A stretch of 64,000 nt of DNA from Candidatus Bathyarchaeota archaeon (lineage in GTDB: Archaea > Thermoproteota > Bathyarchaeia > Bathyarchaeales > UBA233), in contig JANXEP010000068.1 in NCBI GenBank assembly GCA_025057795.1, positions 148,153 through 212,152 of the forward strand, in the 5' to 3' direction. Position numbers and translations under genes: made by a program. Of this stretch, positions 18,766 to 27,323 are shown piece by piece. The notes beneath the pieces are model-generated. The model was not told where the DNA came from. It was given only the letters and a program-made list of their open reading frames with translations, and did no database searches. The first letter of the stretch is position 1. The number at the start of each line of letters is the position of its first letter.

Positions 18766-19125
18766 TTAGCTGTATTCTCTAAACGTGTATCCGCATTTTG
18801 TGCATCGCAGAAACTGGGTTGAAGATTCGTCGGCGCCTCTTGTCTGAACCTGCCAAACATAGGCAGTGTTGTTTCCACATTTTGGGCATTCAACCCGAAC
18901 TGTGGGAAGCGTCCGCAGTTTCTGTTCCTCTTTGCCTATGACCGCCACGAGTTGTTGGGGATTGTGCCGTATGACTTTTGCAACTTTGGGTGCTGCCTCA
19001 CCTTCTACAATTTCCTTTTTATAGCCGCATTTCGGACAAGTTAGGGTTAAAGACTCTTTTTCCTTTTTATCCGACTTTCCCTTCTTGGGCACAAGACGAG
19101 TGCCACATTTTGGACAAAATTCCAT
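18766..19125 (-). CDS. tfs: Transcription factor S (TFS)
   Basis: A 119-residue TFIIS-like factor that stimulates RNA cleavage by stalled RNA polymerase. The N-terminal zinc ribbon is MEFCPKCGTR with a second CPKCGYKK. The C-terminal ribbon is VECPKCGNNTAYVWQVQTR with the catalytic acidic tip ADESST and closing CTKCGYTF. ATG 19125 gives the family start; upstream in-frame codons look non-coding. It lies 76 bases upstream of PCNA on the same strand, a common archaeal pairing. Confidence 0.96.
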   Translation of the reverse strand: MEFCPKCGTRLVPKKGKSDKKEKESLTLTCPKCGYKKEIVEGEAAPKVAKVIRHNPQQLVAVIGKEEQKLRTLPTVRVECPKCGNNTAYVWQVQTRGADESSTQFLRCTKCGYTFREYS

Positions 19126-19193
19126 GGTTTTTGCTCCGGGCCTTCGTTTGTTTTCCCTTAGCATTGTGGCTTTTAAACTTTTCTTGTGAAAGA

Positions 19194-19793
19194 TTAATAT
19201 TTGGACTGCATAGCGCAAAGCCCAGAGGCAATTATATGTGCCACTCGAAGTGCTTCTGGGATGTGGCTTCTAGTGGATGTTATTTTTAGAATTTTCTCCG
19301 CGTCTTCTTTGCATATTCCTGCCGTTTGTATGTAAATCTTCTTCTCTTTATCTCCTACCAACACCTCGAACATTTCCCCAGCATTCAAGACCGCTTTCCA
19401 CCGTTCTTCGCTTCTTGGAAGATTTTTTAAGGCGTTACGAATTTCTTCAAGGTTTGGTTTCTCCCGTGTCACGGTTATAACGGGAAGTCCTGTTTCGGCA
19501 TTAAGCCGTCTAATATCTACGATGTTGAATCCTGCAAAGGTTATTCCGTCAAGCATTATAACCCTCAATTGTTTATGGTGAGAAGAGTTGAGAATCATGG
19601 AGGCAATTTTATCTGTGGCTTCAAACCCGTCAACCCTAACCTTTGTATGCATCACCCCGTCAAGCCAGTATCCGCCTCTGAAAACCACCCCAACGACAGG
19701 TACAGAACCTCTTGTGTGGGGTTTGAAAACTCCATCATCAACCCCGAGGACACGGATTTCAGGCTTAATTACACGAAATTTTTTGACAGACAA
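19194..19793 (-). CDS. DUF99 (UPF0215) family protein
   Basis: A 199-residue member of the archaeal DUF99 family. Diagnostic segments are IRVLGVDDGVFKP at the start, VVGVVFRGGYWLDGV, VIMLDGITFAGFN and STRSHIPEALRVAHIIASGL at the end. The aspartates in VDDG and LDG suggest an RNase H/endonuclease V-like fold, but biochemical function is not established. TTG 19793 is chosen because GGGG lies about seven bases upstream; the frame is open to 19814. It is directly upstream of TFS. Confidence 0.88.
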   Translation of the reverse strand: MSVKKFRVIKPEIRVLGVDDGVFKPHTRGSVPVVGVVFRGGYWLDGVMHTKVRVDGFEATDKIASMILNSSHHKQLRVIMLDGITFAGFNIVDIRRLNAETGLPVITVTREKPNLEEIRNALKNLPRSEERWKAVLNAGEMFEVLVGDKEKKIYIQTAGICKEDAEKILKITSTRSHIPEALRVAHIIASGLCAMQSKY

Positions 19794-19922
19794 AACTTTC
19801 CCCCGACAATACAAAAGACATAGAGAAACTTGTTATAAGTTTAGCGAAAAACCAGTTTAGAGAAAACTTAAAACTTTGAGAAACATCAAATTAGACTGAA
19901 CTGGATATCATAAGTGGAAGCC

Positions 19923-20117
19923 ATGGACAAGGCGAGAACTAGAAGCGTATTTTTAACCCCTTTAAAAGTTTTTCTCGTGGTTCACCATCTCTTATTTTGG
20001 CAGAGACTTTTCGATGCCGCCGACATAATGCACCATGAATTCTTCAAAACCATTTTATCCACAACAAGCATAACCGTACTTACACCAAAAGGTTTCAACA
20101 AAGCAAGAAGGGCCTAA
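19923..20117 (+). CDS. Small hypothetical protein upstream of SAH deaminase
   Basis: A 64-residue frame from ATG 19923 (GTG at 19914 also in frame) ending two bases before the deaminase ATG. The tight junction suggests an operon partner. Residues such as KVFLVVHHLLFWQRLFDAADIM and SITVLTPKGFNKARRA give a plausible mixed alpha/beta composition. No family is recognised and the ribosome-binding site is weak, so it may not be expressed. Confidence 0.4.
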   Translation: MDKARTRSVFLTPLKVFLVVHHLLFWQRLFDAADIMHHEFFKTILSTTSITVLTPKGFNKARRA

Positions 20118-20119
20118 AA

Positions 20120-21475
20120 ATGAACATTAAAATTCTCAACGGAACCATTGTCACAATGCGGTATGGCGAGGTCATCCGCGACGGGGCAGTTATCATCGAA
20201 AACGGCATCATACTTGATGTTGGAAAAGCCCGAGATATAAAAAGAAAGTACAGCAATGGTTATGAAAAAATAGACGCTAAAGGCAAAATGATCATTCCTG
20301 GGCTTATTAATACGCATCAGCACGCCGCCATGAGCTTGCTGAGGGGGTATGCAGACGATTTACCGCTTCAAGAGTGGCTTGAAAAATGGATATGGCCCAT
20401 AGAAGGGCACATGACCGCCGGTGACATTTACACGGGCGCACTGTTAACGGCGGTTGAATCCATAATGGGCGGCACAACAACTGTTAACACAATGTATCAT
20501 TACACGCGGGAAGAAAACGAGGCGAAAGCTTTCGCAGAAGCTGGCCTAAGAGGCGTTGTTGGTCACGTCTGTTTTTCATGGCGTAAAAAGGAGGACGTGG
20601 AAGCCCTTGTAGATTTAGCTAGAAACTGGCATAACGCGGCGAATGGGCTTATCCGCGTAAGCGTTGACCCCCACGCGCCCTACACCGTTGATCCCGAATA
20701 CTTGAAGGAGCTAAAGCAGCTGCAGGCTGAACTTAACGAAAAGTATGGTTCGGAAAGGGCGCCGATAATATGGCACATACACGTTGCGGAAACAAGCGAC
20801 GAAATTGAAAAAATTCAAAAGGCTTTTAAAGTCGAGTTAAAAGGCGGTGTCTTTGAATACTTGAACTCTTTAAACGTTTTAGACAAGCATGTCATTGCGG
20901 CGCACTGCGTTGCCTTAACAGAAAGAGACATAGCCGTCTTGAAGGATAAGGAAGTGAAGGTTTCACATAATCCCGTATCAAACCTTAAGCTTGCTTCAGG
21001 CATAAGCCCCGTTCCAGAAATGCTGAGCCGCGGCGTAACGGTTTCCTTGGGCACAGACAGCCCATGCTCAAACAACACTGCTGACATGTTTGAAGCGATG
21101 AAGACCGCTGCTATACTCCACAAAGGGGTGAACAAGAATCCAACATTAATGCCCGCCCGGCAGGTTTTGGAAATGGCAACCATAAACGGCGCAAAAGCCC
21201 TCTCTCTGGATAGGGAGATAGGCTCCATAGAAGTTGGGAAAAAGGCAGACCTTGCCATAGTCAACTTTGCTAAGCCGCATCTCTGCCCAGTCTATGACGA
21301 GATAAGCCACTTAGTTTATGCTGCCAGATCTGCGGATGTTGAGACTGTTATTGTGAACGGCAGAATAGTTATGGAAAATCGGAAATTAAAAACCGTAAAC
21401 GTTGAAAAAGTTATGGAAAAGGCGGAAAAAGCAAAAAATCTCCTTTTGGAACGGCTTAAGCGCAATATTAAATAG
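20120..21475 (+). CDS. S-adenosylhomocysteine/5'-methylthioadenosine deaminase-type amidohydrolase
   Basis: A 451-residue metal-dependent deaminase of the MtaD/DadD family, which converts SAH or methylthioadenosine to the inosyl form. The metal motif HxH is H66 and H68 (INTHQHAAMSLLRG). Further ligands are in WHIHVAET and the late aspartate in LGTDSPCSNNTAD. The C-terminal beta sandwich (GSIEVGKKADLAIVNF) is normal. The next gene, 34 bases downstream, is SAH hydrolase, which makes SAH the likely physiological substrate. Confidence 0.9.
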   Translation: MNIKILNGTIVTMRYGEVIRDGAVIIENGIILDVGKARDIKRKYSNGYEKIDAKGKMIIPGLINTHQHAAMSLLRGYADDLPLQEWLEKWIWPIEGHMTAGDIYTGALLTAVESIMGGTTTVNTMYHYTREENEAKAFAEAGLRGVVGHVCFSWRKKEDVEALVDLARNWHNAANGLIRVSVDPHAPYTVDPEYLKELKQLQAELNEKYGSERAPIIWHIHVAETSDEIEKIQKAFKVELKGGVFEYLNSLNVLDKHVIAAHCVALTERDIAVLKDKEVKVSHNPVSNLKLASGISPVPEMLSRGVTVSLGTDSPCSNNTADMFEAMKTAAILHKGVNKNPTLMPARQVLEMATINGAKALSLDREIGSIEVGKKADLAIVNFAKPHLCPVYDEISHLVYAARSADVETVIVNGRIVMENRKLKTVNVEKVMEKAEKAKNLLLERLKRNIK

Positions 21476-21509
21476 TTAGGCTATAAAATTGCATTGAGGA
21501 AGTGATCCT

Positions 21510-22766
21510 TTGAGGGATTATAAGGTTAGGGATGAAGGCTTAGCCCAAAAAGGGTTTTTGCAGATGGAGTGGGCTTCAAAGCATATGCCCGTTTTAAGCC
21601 AAATTAAGAAAAGGTTCAGCGAAGAAAAACCTTTTGAAGGCGCAACGCTTGGCGCATGCTTGCATGTTACAAAAGAAACAGCTGTTTTAATTGAGGCTTT
21701 TTTGGCCGGTGGAGCGGAAGTTGCGCTTTGCGGTTCAAACCCCCTTTCAACGCAAGACGAGGTTGCAGCAGCCTTGGCAGAACGCGGTGTTCACGTGTTT
21801 GCGTGGCGGGGGCAAACGACAGAGGAGTATTACTGGTGTATTGAAAAAGTTATAGAGTGTAAGCCGACTATAACGCTGGACGATGGAGCAGATCTTGTGA
21901 GTACTCTCCACAGCAAAAGAATAGACGCGCTTTCCAACGTGAAGGGCGGCACGGAAGAGACAACGACAGGAGTTTTGAGGCTTAGAGCCATGGAAAAGAC
22001 AGGAGCCTTGAAATACGCAATAATAGCCGTAAACGATGCTTACACAAAATACCTCTTTGATAACCGTTATGGCACTGGACAAAGCACCATAGACGGCATT
22101 CTAAGAGCCACAAACGTTCTTTTTGCGGGAAAAAATTTTGTGGTGTGCGGATACGGTTGGTGCGGGAGGGGAGTAGCCATGAGAGCCAGAGGCATGGGCG
22201 CAAACGTGATAATAACTGAGGTTAACCCCTTAAAAGCCCTTGAAGCCGTAATGGACGGTTACCGTGTGATGCCCATAGGAGAAGCGGCATCCTTAGGCGA
22301 TATTTTCGTAACGACAACAGGCGACATAAGCGTGATAAGAAAAGAGCATATGCAAAAAATGAAAGACGGAGCAATCTTAGCCAACAGCGGCCACTTCAAT
22401 GTGGAAATAAACCTAAAGGACCTTGAAGAACTCGCAGTTTCAAGAAAAACGTTGAGACCCAACTTGGAAGAGTTTACTTTGAAAGACGGCAGAAAACTTT
22501 ACCTTTTGGCAGAGGGCAGACTTGTAAACCTCGCAGCAGCGGAAGGGCACCCATCAGAAGTTATGGACATGTCCTTTGCAAACCAAGCCTTAAGCGTAGA
22601 ATATTTAATGAAATCTGAGAAAATGTCTCCAAAAGTTTACCCTGTGCCAAGGGAAATCGACGAGACTGTGGCAAAACTCAAGCTTGACGCCATGGGGGTT
22701 AAAATAGACACTTTGACGGAGGAGCAGAGAAAATATTTGGCAACATGGGAGATGGGAACAACCTAA
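21510..22766 (+). CDS. ahcY: Adenosylhomocysteinase (S-adenosylhomocysteine hydrolase)
   Basis: The 418-residue NAD-dependent enzyme that splits SAH into adenosine and homocysteine, relieving inhibition of methyltransferases. [33 protein letters not shown] and [11 protein letters not shown] are family signatures. The NAD site is [20 protein letters not shown]. The archaeal form lacks the insert of plant and bacterial enzymes, matching its length. TTG at 21510 follows GAGGAAGTG. Confidence 0.97.
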   Translation: MRDYKVRDEGLAQKGFLQMEWASKHMPVLSQIKKRFSEEKPFEGATLGACLHVTKETAVLIEAFLAGGAEVALCGSNPLSTQDEVAAALAERGVHVFAWRGQTTEEYYWCIEKVIECKPTITLDDGADLVSTLHSKRIDALSNVKGGTEETTTGVLRLRAMEKTGALKYAIIAVNDAYTKYLFDNRYGTGQSTIDGILRATNVLFAGKNFVVCGYGWCGRGVAMRARGMGANVIITEVNPLKALEAVMDGYRVMPIGEAASLGDIFVTTTGDISVIRKEHMQKMKDGAILANSGHFNVEINLKDLEELAVSRKTLRPNLEEFTLKDGRKLYLLAEGRLVNLAAAEGHPSEVMDMSFANQALSVEYLMKSEKMSPKVYPVPREIDETVAKLKLDAMGVKIDTLTEEQRKYLATWEMGTT

Positions 22767-22840
22767 CAACAAATCAAGAAGCATGATAAAATTTAAAAGG
22801 ATAATCTAATAACATGGGTTATTCGTGGTGATGTGTTAAA

Positions 22841-23197
22841 ATGGTTAGTAAAGACCAGTCCATAGGAGGAGCCATATTCATCGTCTGCGTTGTAATAGCC
22901 ATTCTCTACGTTGTGACACTGTTTTATCCCCGGTGGTTGGTGGACATAGGGTGGGCAAAAGATACTGGTGCCATTCAGTTTTGGGTTATAGCCATCCCCG
23001 TGTTCATAGCGTTTATTGCTGTTATGGGGATAGGCGCGTGGATAGGTTGGACTATGGCGACAACGCCTCCGCCAAAGCCCATAGAAGAGATTACAAAAGA
23101 GTTAGAGGAAGAGAAGAAGGAGGAGACTGAAACAGCTCAAGAGGCTGCAGAGGAGAAAACAGAGAAGCTTGAGAAAAAAGGGAAAAACAAAAAGTAG
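22841..23197 (+). CDS. Small two-helix membrane protein with acidic-basic tail
   Basis: A 118-residue protein with two predicted membrane helices, about residues 9-28 (IGGAIFIVCVVIAILYVVTL) and 45-72 (FWVIAIPVFIAFIAVMGIGAW). A highly charged, coiled-coil-prone tail follows (EEITKELEEEKKEETE, then lysine-rich end). It reads like a single-locus archaeal membrane protein whose tail faces the cytoplasm. No family or function is recognised. GGTGATGTG lies upstream of the ATG, with a TATA-like ATTTAAAAG further upstream. Confidence 0.75.
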   Translation: MVSKDQSIGGAIFIVCVVIAILYVVTLFYPRWLVDIGWAKDTGAIQFWVIAIPVFIAFIAVMGIGAWIGWTMATTPPPKPIEEITKELEEEKKEETETAQEAAEEKTEKLEKKGKNKK

Positions 23198-23202
23198 CTT
23201 GG

Positions 23203-23583
23203 TTATAATCCAAACAGTTTGAAGGCGAAATGTAGGGCAACATACAGGGCTGCAGAAATGCCCAACATAACCATAATTATTTTTGGAGAAATGAATGTAA
23301 CTGATGTTTCTTCGCCTTTCTTTTGAATTTCATACTCTTTAATTTCTTTAGTCTCTGCATCAACTCGAACGATAGCCGTTAGCTTCTTCATCTCCACTTC
23401 AACTATGTAGGTTCCTTCCTCCAAAGAAACCCTTTTAGGCATTAAGACCCCTCTGTTCCCAATTCTTTTAAGGAAACCTGTAGCTATAACCGTAACAGTT
23501 TCCGCGTTTAGCTTCTCTTCCTGCGAAATTGAAGGGGGGCTTATGATACTTGCAGACCCTTCCTGCAATGCCTTCGACAACAA
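23203..23583 (-). CDS. Tail-anchored membrane protein, unknown function
   Basis: A 126-residue protein with a soluble beta-rich middle (GTYIVEVEMKKLTAIVRVDAETKEIKEYEI) and a single C-terminal membrane helix (IIMVMLGISAALYVALHFAF). The middle resembles a PepSY-like strand pattern, but that is weak. The TTG start follows GGAG. It converges with the two-helix membrane protein with about five bases between stops. Confidence 0.65.
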   Translation of the reverse strand: MLSKALQEGSASIISPPSISQEEKLNAETVTVIATGFLKRIGNRGVLMPKRVSLEEGTYIVEVEMKKLTAIVRVDAETKEIKEYEIQKKGEETSVTFISPKIIMVMLGISAALYVALHFAFKLFGL

Positions 23584-23802
23584 TGCTTTCTCCTTTTCAT
23601 TTTAAGGGTATTAACAGCTTAATGAAGCGCGTGTCATAAGCGACCAACCTAAAGGTCTTGCTTCCCATTCTCGCTAGAGTAATTTTCTATGAATTTCCCA
23701 TTCTGTTTCGTAGTTGGTTCCTCCCTTGACATAGATTCAGATTCTGAGTTTATAGTATTGATGAATTCAGAATAAATATCCCAGATATTTATTACAAGCG
23801 AA

Positions 23803-24381
23803 CTATGGTGAAGCCAACTTTTTAAGGTCTTCAACACCTTCAGCATAGCCCGAGGCTATAAGAACATCCCCTGCTTGGATTTTTGTTTCTGTTTTTGGCC
23901 TAATGCATTTTTCTCCTCTTTTTATGGCTAAAACCCACATTCCGGTTTTTTCAGGAATTCGAGCCTCTCTTAGAGTCTTATCCACCAGCGGAGAATTTTC
24001 GGTTACAGGTGCATACGTAATTGTCTCCTCTGCTTCTTCTATGGTTAACTTTAGCACTTGGTGGGGTTCTATGCCTCTTAAAACCACCTCGGCTATTTCG
24101 GCTGCTGCATCAGCTATTTTTTCTGCTGCAACCCCTAGCCTTATTAGCCCCAAGAAACCCTTTGCTTCTTCTTTTTTAAATCCGCTTGAAAGAACAAGCA
24201 ATTCAAAGTCTGTATGCAATTTATCAACATATTCTTCAAGTTTTTGAACTTCTTCAGCTAAATCTTTGTTGTTAAGTAGGAGTGAAGAATAAGCCAAGTC
24301 GATCATAAGCTCTGAAGTGTCCTTGAGTTCAGCGAATTTTTCGACTATTTCCTCAAACTTTTGATCAAGCTTTTTCGACAC
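23803..24381 (-). CDS. PhoU-like/TrkA-C (RCK_C) regulatory protein, copy 2
   Basis: A 192-residue soluble protein: an N-terminal PhoU-like helical domain (about 1-110, LKDTSELMIDLAYSSLLLNN) followed by a TrkA-C domain (about 115-190, LREARIPEKTGMWVLAIKRG, IQAGDVLIASG). TrkA-C domains bind ligands that gate cation transport. GTG 24381 is chosen because GGAGGGG lies just upstream; the frame is open to 24402. It overlaps the end of its paralogue at 24365-24991, with the cation transporter upstream of both. Confidence 0.85.
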   Translation of the reverse strand: MSKKLDQKFEEIVEKFAELKDTSELMIDLAYSSLLLNNKDLAEEVQKLEEYVDKLHTDFELLVLSSGFKKEEAKGFLGLIRLGVAAEKIADAAAEIAEVVLRGIEPHQVLKLTIEEAEETITYAPVTENSPLVDKTLREARIPEKTGMWVLAIKRGEKCIRPKTETKIQAGDVLIASGYAEGVEDLKKLASP

Positions 24382-24991
24382 GATACCCCTCCAGCCTATC
24401 ACGTTTTCCTTCGCACAATTCCTTAAACTCTTTTAAACCTTCAGGGGCGCCGCGGGTGATGAGGATGTCTTCAGCTTTTATTTGTTCGTCATCCTTTGGA
24501 TTAATTATCCAGTCTTTGTTTCGGAAGATGGCAATTATGTTAATACCCATCCTTGGAGCCAATTTAAGCTCTTCTATACGCTTTCCAACCAAGACGGAAT
24601 TTCCGTTCACCTTGACGTTGATTAAACGCTTCAATACTCTTTCGAAAACTTCGCTCACTATGGGATGTATGCCAATGTCTTGGGTGACTATTGCGGCTAT
24701 GTCGGCGGCAGCGTCTGAAATTTTATCTGTTGCTGCGGCTACTGTGGAAACGCCTACAAGGGCCTCTGCGTCTTTAGCGTCTCTTGCAGCCACCATCGTC
24801 ATTATGTCTAATAGATAGGCCAACATGTCTACACGTTTTTCAAGTTCTAAAACGTCCTCTGCAAGCTCTTTATCGTTGAATAGAGCAGCGGAGTAAGCCA
24901 AATCAATCATAAGTTCAGAGAGGTTTTTCATTTCCAATAGGAGCTCTCTAACAGGCACAGGCTTATACTCTATTTTTTCAAACCTAGGCAT
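24365..24991 (-). CDS. PhoU-like/TrkA-C (RCK_C) regulatory protein, copy 1
   Basis: A 208-residue paralogue of the next gene with the same PhoU-like (MKNLSELMIDLAYSAALFND) plus TrkA-C layout (LKLAPRMGINIIAIFRNKDW, IKAEDILITRGAPEGL). Shared segments such as SELMIDLAYS and K-x-A-EDIL make the duplication plain. Two different copies suggest a heteromeric regulator of the adjacent membrane transporter at 25054-26277. It sits about 60 bases downstream of that gene. Confidence 0.86.
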   Translation of the reverse strand: MPRFEKIEYKPVPVRELLLEMKNLSELMIDLAYSAALFNDKELAEDVLELEKRVDMLAYLLDIMTMVAARDAKDAEALVGVSTVAAATDKISDAAADIAAIVTQDIGIHPIVSEVFERVLKRLINVKVNGNSVLVGKRIEELKLAPRMGINIIAIFRNKDWIINPKDDEQIKAEDILITRGAPEGLKEFKELCEGKRDRLEGYRVEKA

Positions 24992-25053
24992 AGCTTTAGG
25001 AGCTCCCCAACCAAAATATTAAAAACAGATATTTTAATCCTTATCCTCGGAAG

Positions 25054-26277
25054 CTAGATTCCAGCCAATAAAACAAGTGCAACAAGCAGAGAAAGGGTTG
25101 TCATGCTGTCCGCAAAAGAACTTTCGATGGGAATTTCAAAATTGTCTGGATCTAAACCCTTTTTATAAGTTAAAATAGCAACAGTATACGAAATTAAAAT
25201 TATGCATGACGCGGCAACGATGTTGGCTGTGAAAAGAACAGCTGTAAACTTCATAAAGTTTAGCGGATTAAATATTCCCTGAATCAGCAACGATAAAATA
25301 GAATAGACCAGATACATGATTAAAGAGGCAATCCATGCGCCTGAAATTTCGGCTAAATGATTTTTCAACGAGGAAAAGGATGATTTAAGCGTGCCAAGGG
25401 CAAGCTTTGTAGTAGCTGTGGAACCAACCGTGGCTCCGATGTCGCCAATGGTGTCGATCAAGGCTGGATAAACCACGTAGACCGGATAGCCTCTATAAAG
25501 TTCCCGGCTTTCCCTCAAGGTTTCATCAATCTTGCCTAAGACGGCGCCAGCCACATTAATTATGAAGGAGACAAAAATGATTGTTAGGAATGATTCCTTG
25601 AGTGTTTTTATGAATTCATCTTCTTCCTTGTTTTTGATGAGGAGGTAGAGGGCGGCGGATATGGAAATGAGGCTTACTAAGGTTAGGAAATACTTGGAAA
25701 AAGAGTTGTAGAGTAGGAAAAGGTTTAACATTGAAATGTAAATCGTCGTTATGAGCAGGTCGGCCACCGTGGACTCTATTGGGTACAAAATTATGTCGGG
25801 GTCTAGACCATGCTTGAAGGAAAGGAAAGACACGGTTAATGTTAATGGAGATATGACAACAACGGCTAAGGCCATTGTTGCTACAACCATGTTTACAATG
25901 TTTATTAGGTCGTCTAACGTTATGCCAGCGTAAATACCCTTGAATAAAACTGCAATAAAACTCATTATGATGCTGGTCTCTAGGGTCATTACAACAATAG
26001 CCTTTGTTAGTAGATAGAAGCTTTTAGTGTTGCCAAACCAACGAGGTTGAATGGTTCCAAGGTGTAATGCGGTGCTTAGGCGCCCGCAAAACAGACCCCC
26101 AATAACTCCTCTTGCGCTTAAAATTGGAGGGTATATGGCAACTGCCCACGGGATTCTTTCAAAAAGCCCTGCGTTGTAGGCGACTATGGTTCCAGCAACT
26201 ATCCCAAACATGTTAAATGCGTAAGCCATTAAAGACTGCTTCACGGTTGCGCCAAACTTTTTGGCGTTTAAGGCCAT
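25054..26277 (-). CDS. SLC41/MgtE-like divalent cation transporter
   Basis: About 407 residues with roughly ten membrane helices arranged as two related halves. Each half has a motif of the MgtE/SLC41 core: PWAVAIYPPILSARGVIGG in the first, YPVYVVYPALIDTIGDIGATVGSTATTKLALG in the second. The half-ends also match (DPDIILYPIESTVADLLIT versus DPDNFEIPIESSFADSMTT). It lacks the cytoplasmic CBS and N domains of bacterial MgtE; the two downstream PhoU/TrkA-C proteins may provide regulation instead. ATG 26277 follows AGGAGGG, so it is preferred to the upstream ATG at 26334. Magnesium is the likely but unproven substrate. Confidence 0.85.
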   Translation of the reverse strand: MALNAKKFGATVKQSLMAYAFNMFGIVAGTIVAYNAGLFERIPWAVAIYPPILSARGVIGGLFCGRLSTALHLGTIQPRWFGNTKSFYLLTKAIVVMTLETSIIMSFIAVLFKGIYAGITLDDLINIVNMVVATMALAVVVISPLTLTVSFLSFKHGLDPDIILYPIESTVADLLITTIYISMLNLFLLYNSFSKYFLTLVSLISISAALYLLIKNKEEDEFIKTLKESFLTIIFVSFIINVAGAVLGKIDETLRESRELYRGYPVYVVYPALIDTIGDIGATVGSTATTKLALGTLKSSFSSLKNHLAEISGAWIASLIMYLVYSILSLLIQGIFNPLNFMKFTAVLFTANIVAASCIILISYTVAILTYKKGLDPDNFEIPIESSFADSMTTLSLLVALVLLAGI

Positions 26278-26642
26278 ATGCTGAACCCTCCTGAAGTTTC
26301 TGGAGGACGAAAATATGGAAGGAAACTCTGACATGGGATGCCGAGAAAGTTTGAGGCGTAAGTTTCATGGATAGGTGTAGACTGGGGAGGACTGGCATTC
26401 CTGTTTAGGCTGTTGGTTTGCTTCATCTTGTTCGCCTTCTGCGTTTTCTCGGGTTTCACCCACCCTTTAGGCACCTCTTAAGCATGTCTCCTCAACTTAT
26501 TATGGCGTTTCTAAGCCTAACAATGTTGAAGAACCCCTTAATTAATTTTCAAAGCGTAAACGTTAGCAGTAATCATTATTTAGGATTCATAACCGTTTTA
26601 GTTACTGAAATTCTAACTCTTCACATGTTAGGGTGGTGATGG
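26278..26642. other. Intergenic region without a supported gene
   Basis: About 365 bases between the divergent cation-transporter gene and a small plus-strand gene. It must contain promoters for both. Several short overlapping frames exist on both strands, but none has coding character or a ribosome-binding site. No clear RNA fold, riboswitch or repeat was recognised. Confidence 0.5.
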
Positions 26643-26819
26643 TTGTACGCATTGTGGGTTAAGGTTGACGATGCTTTGCCATGGCTGGAACTTGAAGGAA
26701 ACTATGAAACAAGGAAAGCAGCTGAAAAAGCCGCAAAGGGGTTGTTTGGCAATGTTATGATAAAAATAGTGCGGCTCGATAAAGAATGTAAGGCGAAGGC
26801 GTTGGTAAAGGTGAAGTAG
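26643..26819 (+). CDS. Small protein, 58 aa, unknown function
   Basis: A 58-residue frame starting at TTG 26643, six bases after GGTGG, and ending TAG at 26819. The sequence (MYALWVKVDDALPWLELEG, then a KAAEKAAKGLFGN helix and MIKIVRLDKE strand) has a balanced globular composition and a good ribosome-binding site. The overlapping ATG frame at 26638 stops after seven codons, which favours the TTG. No family was recognised. Confidence 0.6.
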   Translation: MYALWVKVDDALPWLELEGNYETRKAAEKAAKGLFGNVMIKIVRLDKECKAKALVKVK

Positions 26820-26857
26820 CAGATAAAATTTGGCTGAATCCCTAGGACAGACCCAGC

Positions 26858-27247
26858 CTATAACGCTGACTGACACGTAGCGCATTTGCCCTCGTCGAGC
26901 TTTGGCAAGTCTTTTTGGTGCAGCTTGCATATTACTTTTTCATGCCTTACGGTTGCGCATATTTCACATAGTTTTTCAATAATTTCTTCTGGGGGAACGT
27001 TGTCCCTCGCTAAGATTTCCGCAAACTTTGCAATCCTTTCCATAGCTTCCTTTGACTGGGCTATTTCGCTGGCTAAAGCCATTCCCCTTTCACCTTTAAA
27101 GTATTGGGTTATTGCGGCTGGCGTTAATTCCATTTTTTCTGAAGCGTCAATCTTGCGCATTTTGTGTTTCTCGATAAGCTCTTTTGTCACCAAGACTCTT
27201 ATGGCTGGGAGAAGATATTTAACCACGACTACGCATGGGGGTTTCAC
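26858..27247 (-). CDS. HTH transcriptional regulator with Cys-rich C-terminus
   Basis: A 129-residue regulator. Residues about 1-80 form an XRE-like helix-turn-helix (MELTPAAITQYFKGERGMAL). The C-terminus carries a cysteine cluster: CEIC, a further C in VICKLH, and CATC. This layout matches archaeal predicted regulators of the COG2522 type, in which the cysteines could hold a metal or Fe-S cluster. The start is GTG. It is divergent from the serine kinase-sulfhydrylase fusion, and two palindromic sites lie between them. Its own TATA box is probably CTATAAATAA on the minus strand near 27261-27270. Confidence 0.85.
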   Translation of the reverse strand: MKPPCVVVVKYLLPAIRVLVTKELIEKHKMRKIDASEKMELTPAAITQYFKGERGMALASEIAQSKEAMERIAKFAEILARDNVPPEEIIEKLCEICATVRHEKVICKLHQKDLPKLDEGKCATCQSAL

Positions 27248-27277
27248 TTTTGTTCCCTAATTATTTATAGCGGTAAG

Positions 27278-27290
27278 TTTATATATTTTT
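27278..27290 (+). promoter_or_regulatory. TATA box of the serine kinase-sulfhydrylase gene
   Basis: TTTATATATTTTT lies about 40 bases before the TTG start at 27324 and immediately next to the first of two palindromes, so a protein bound there would block polymerase loading or early initiation. Confidence 0.6.
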
Positions 27291-27321
27291 AACGGTGTTA
27301 AATTTGTTTAACGGTGTTAAA
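27288..27321. promoter_or_regulatory. Tandem 15-bp palindromic operator
   Basis: Two identical copies of TTTAACGGTGTTAAA occur at 27288-27302 and 27307-27321, 19 bases start to start. Each is a perfect TTTAAC/GTTAAA inverted repeat around a three-base centre. They lie between the TATA box and the start codon. The divergent HTH regulator is the obvious candidate ligand, which is inference. Confidence 0.75.
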
Positions 27322-27323
27322 AA

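Noticed and set aside
18690..18893. N-terminal extension of PCNA
   Set aside because: A GGAGGG site sits right before ATG 18689 and the extension has no clamp similarity.
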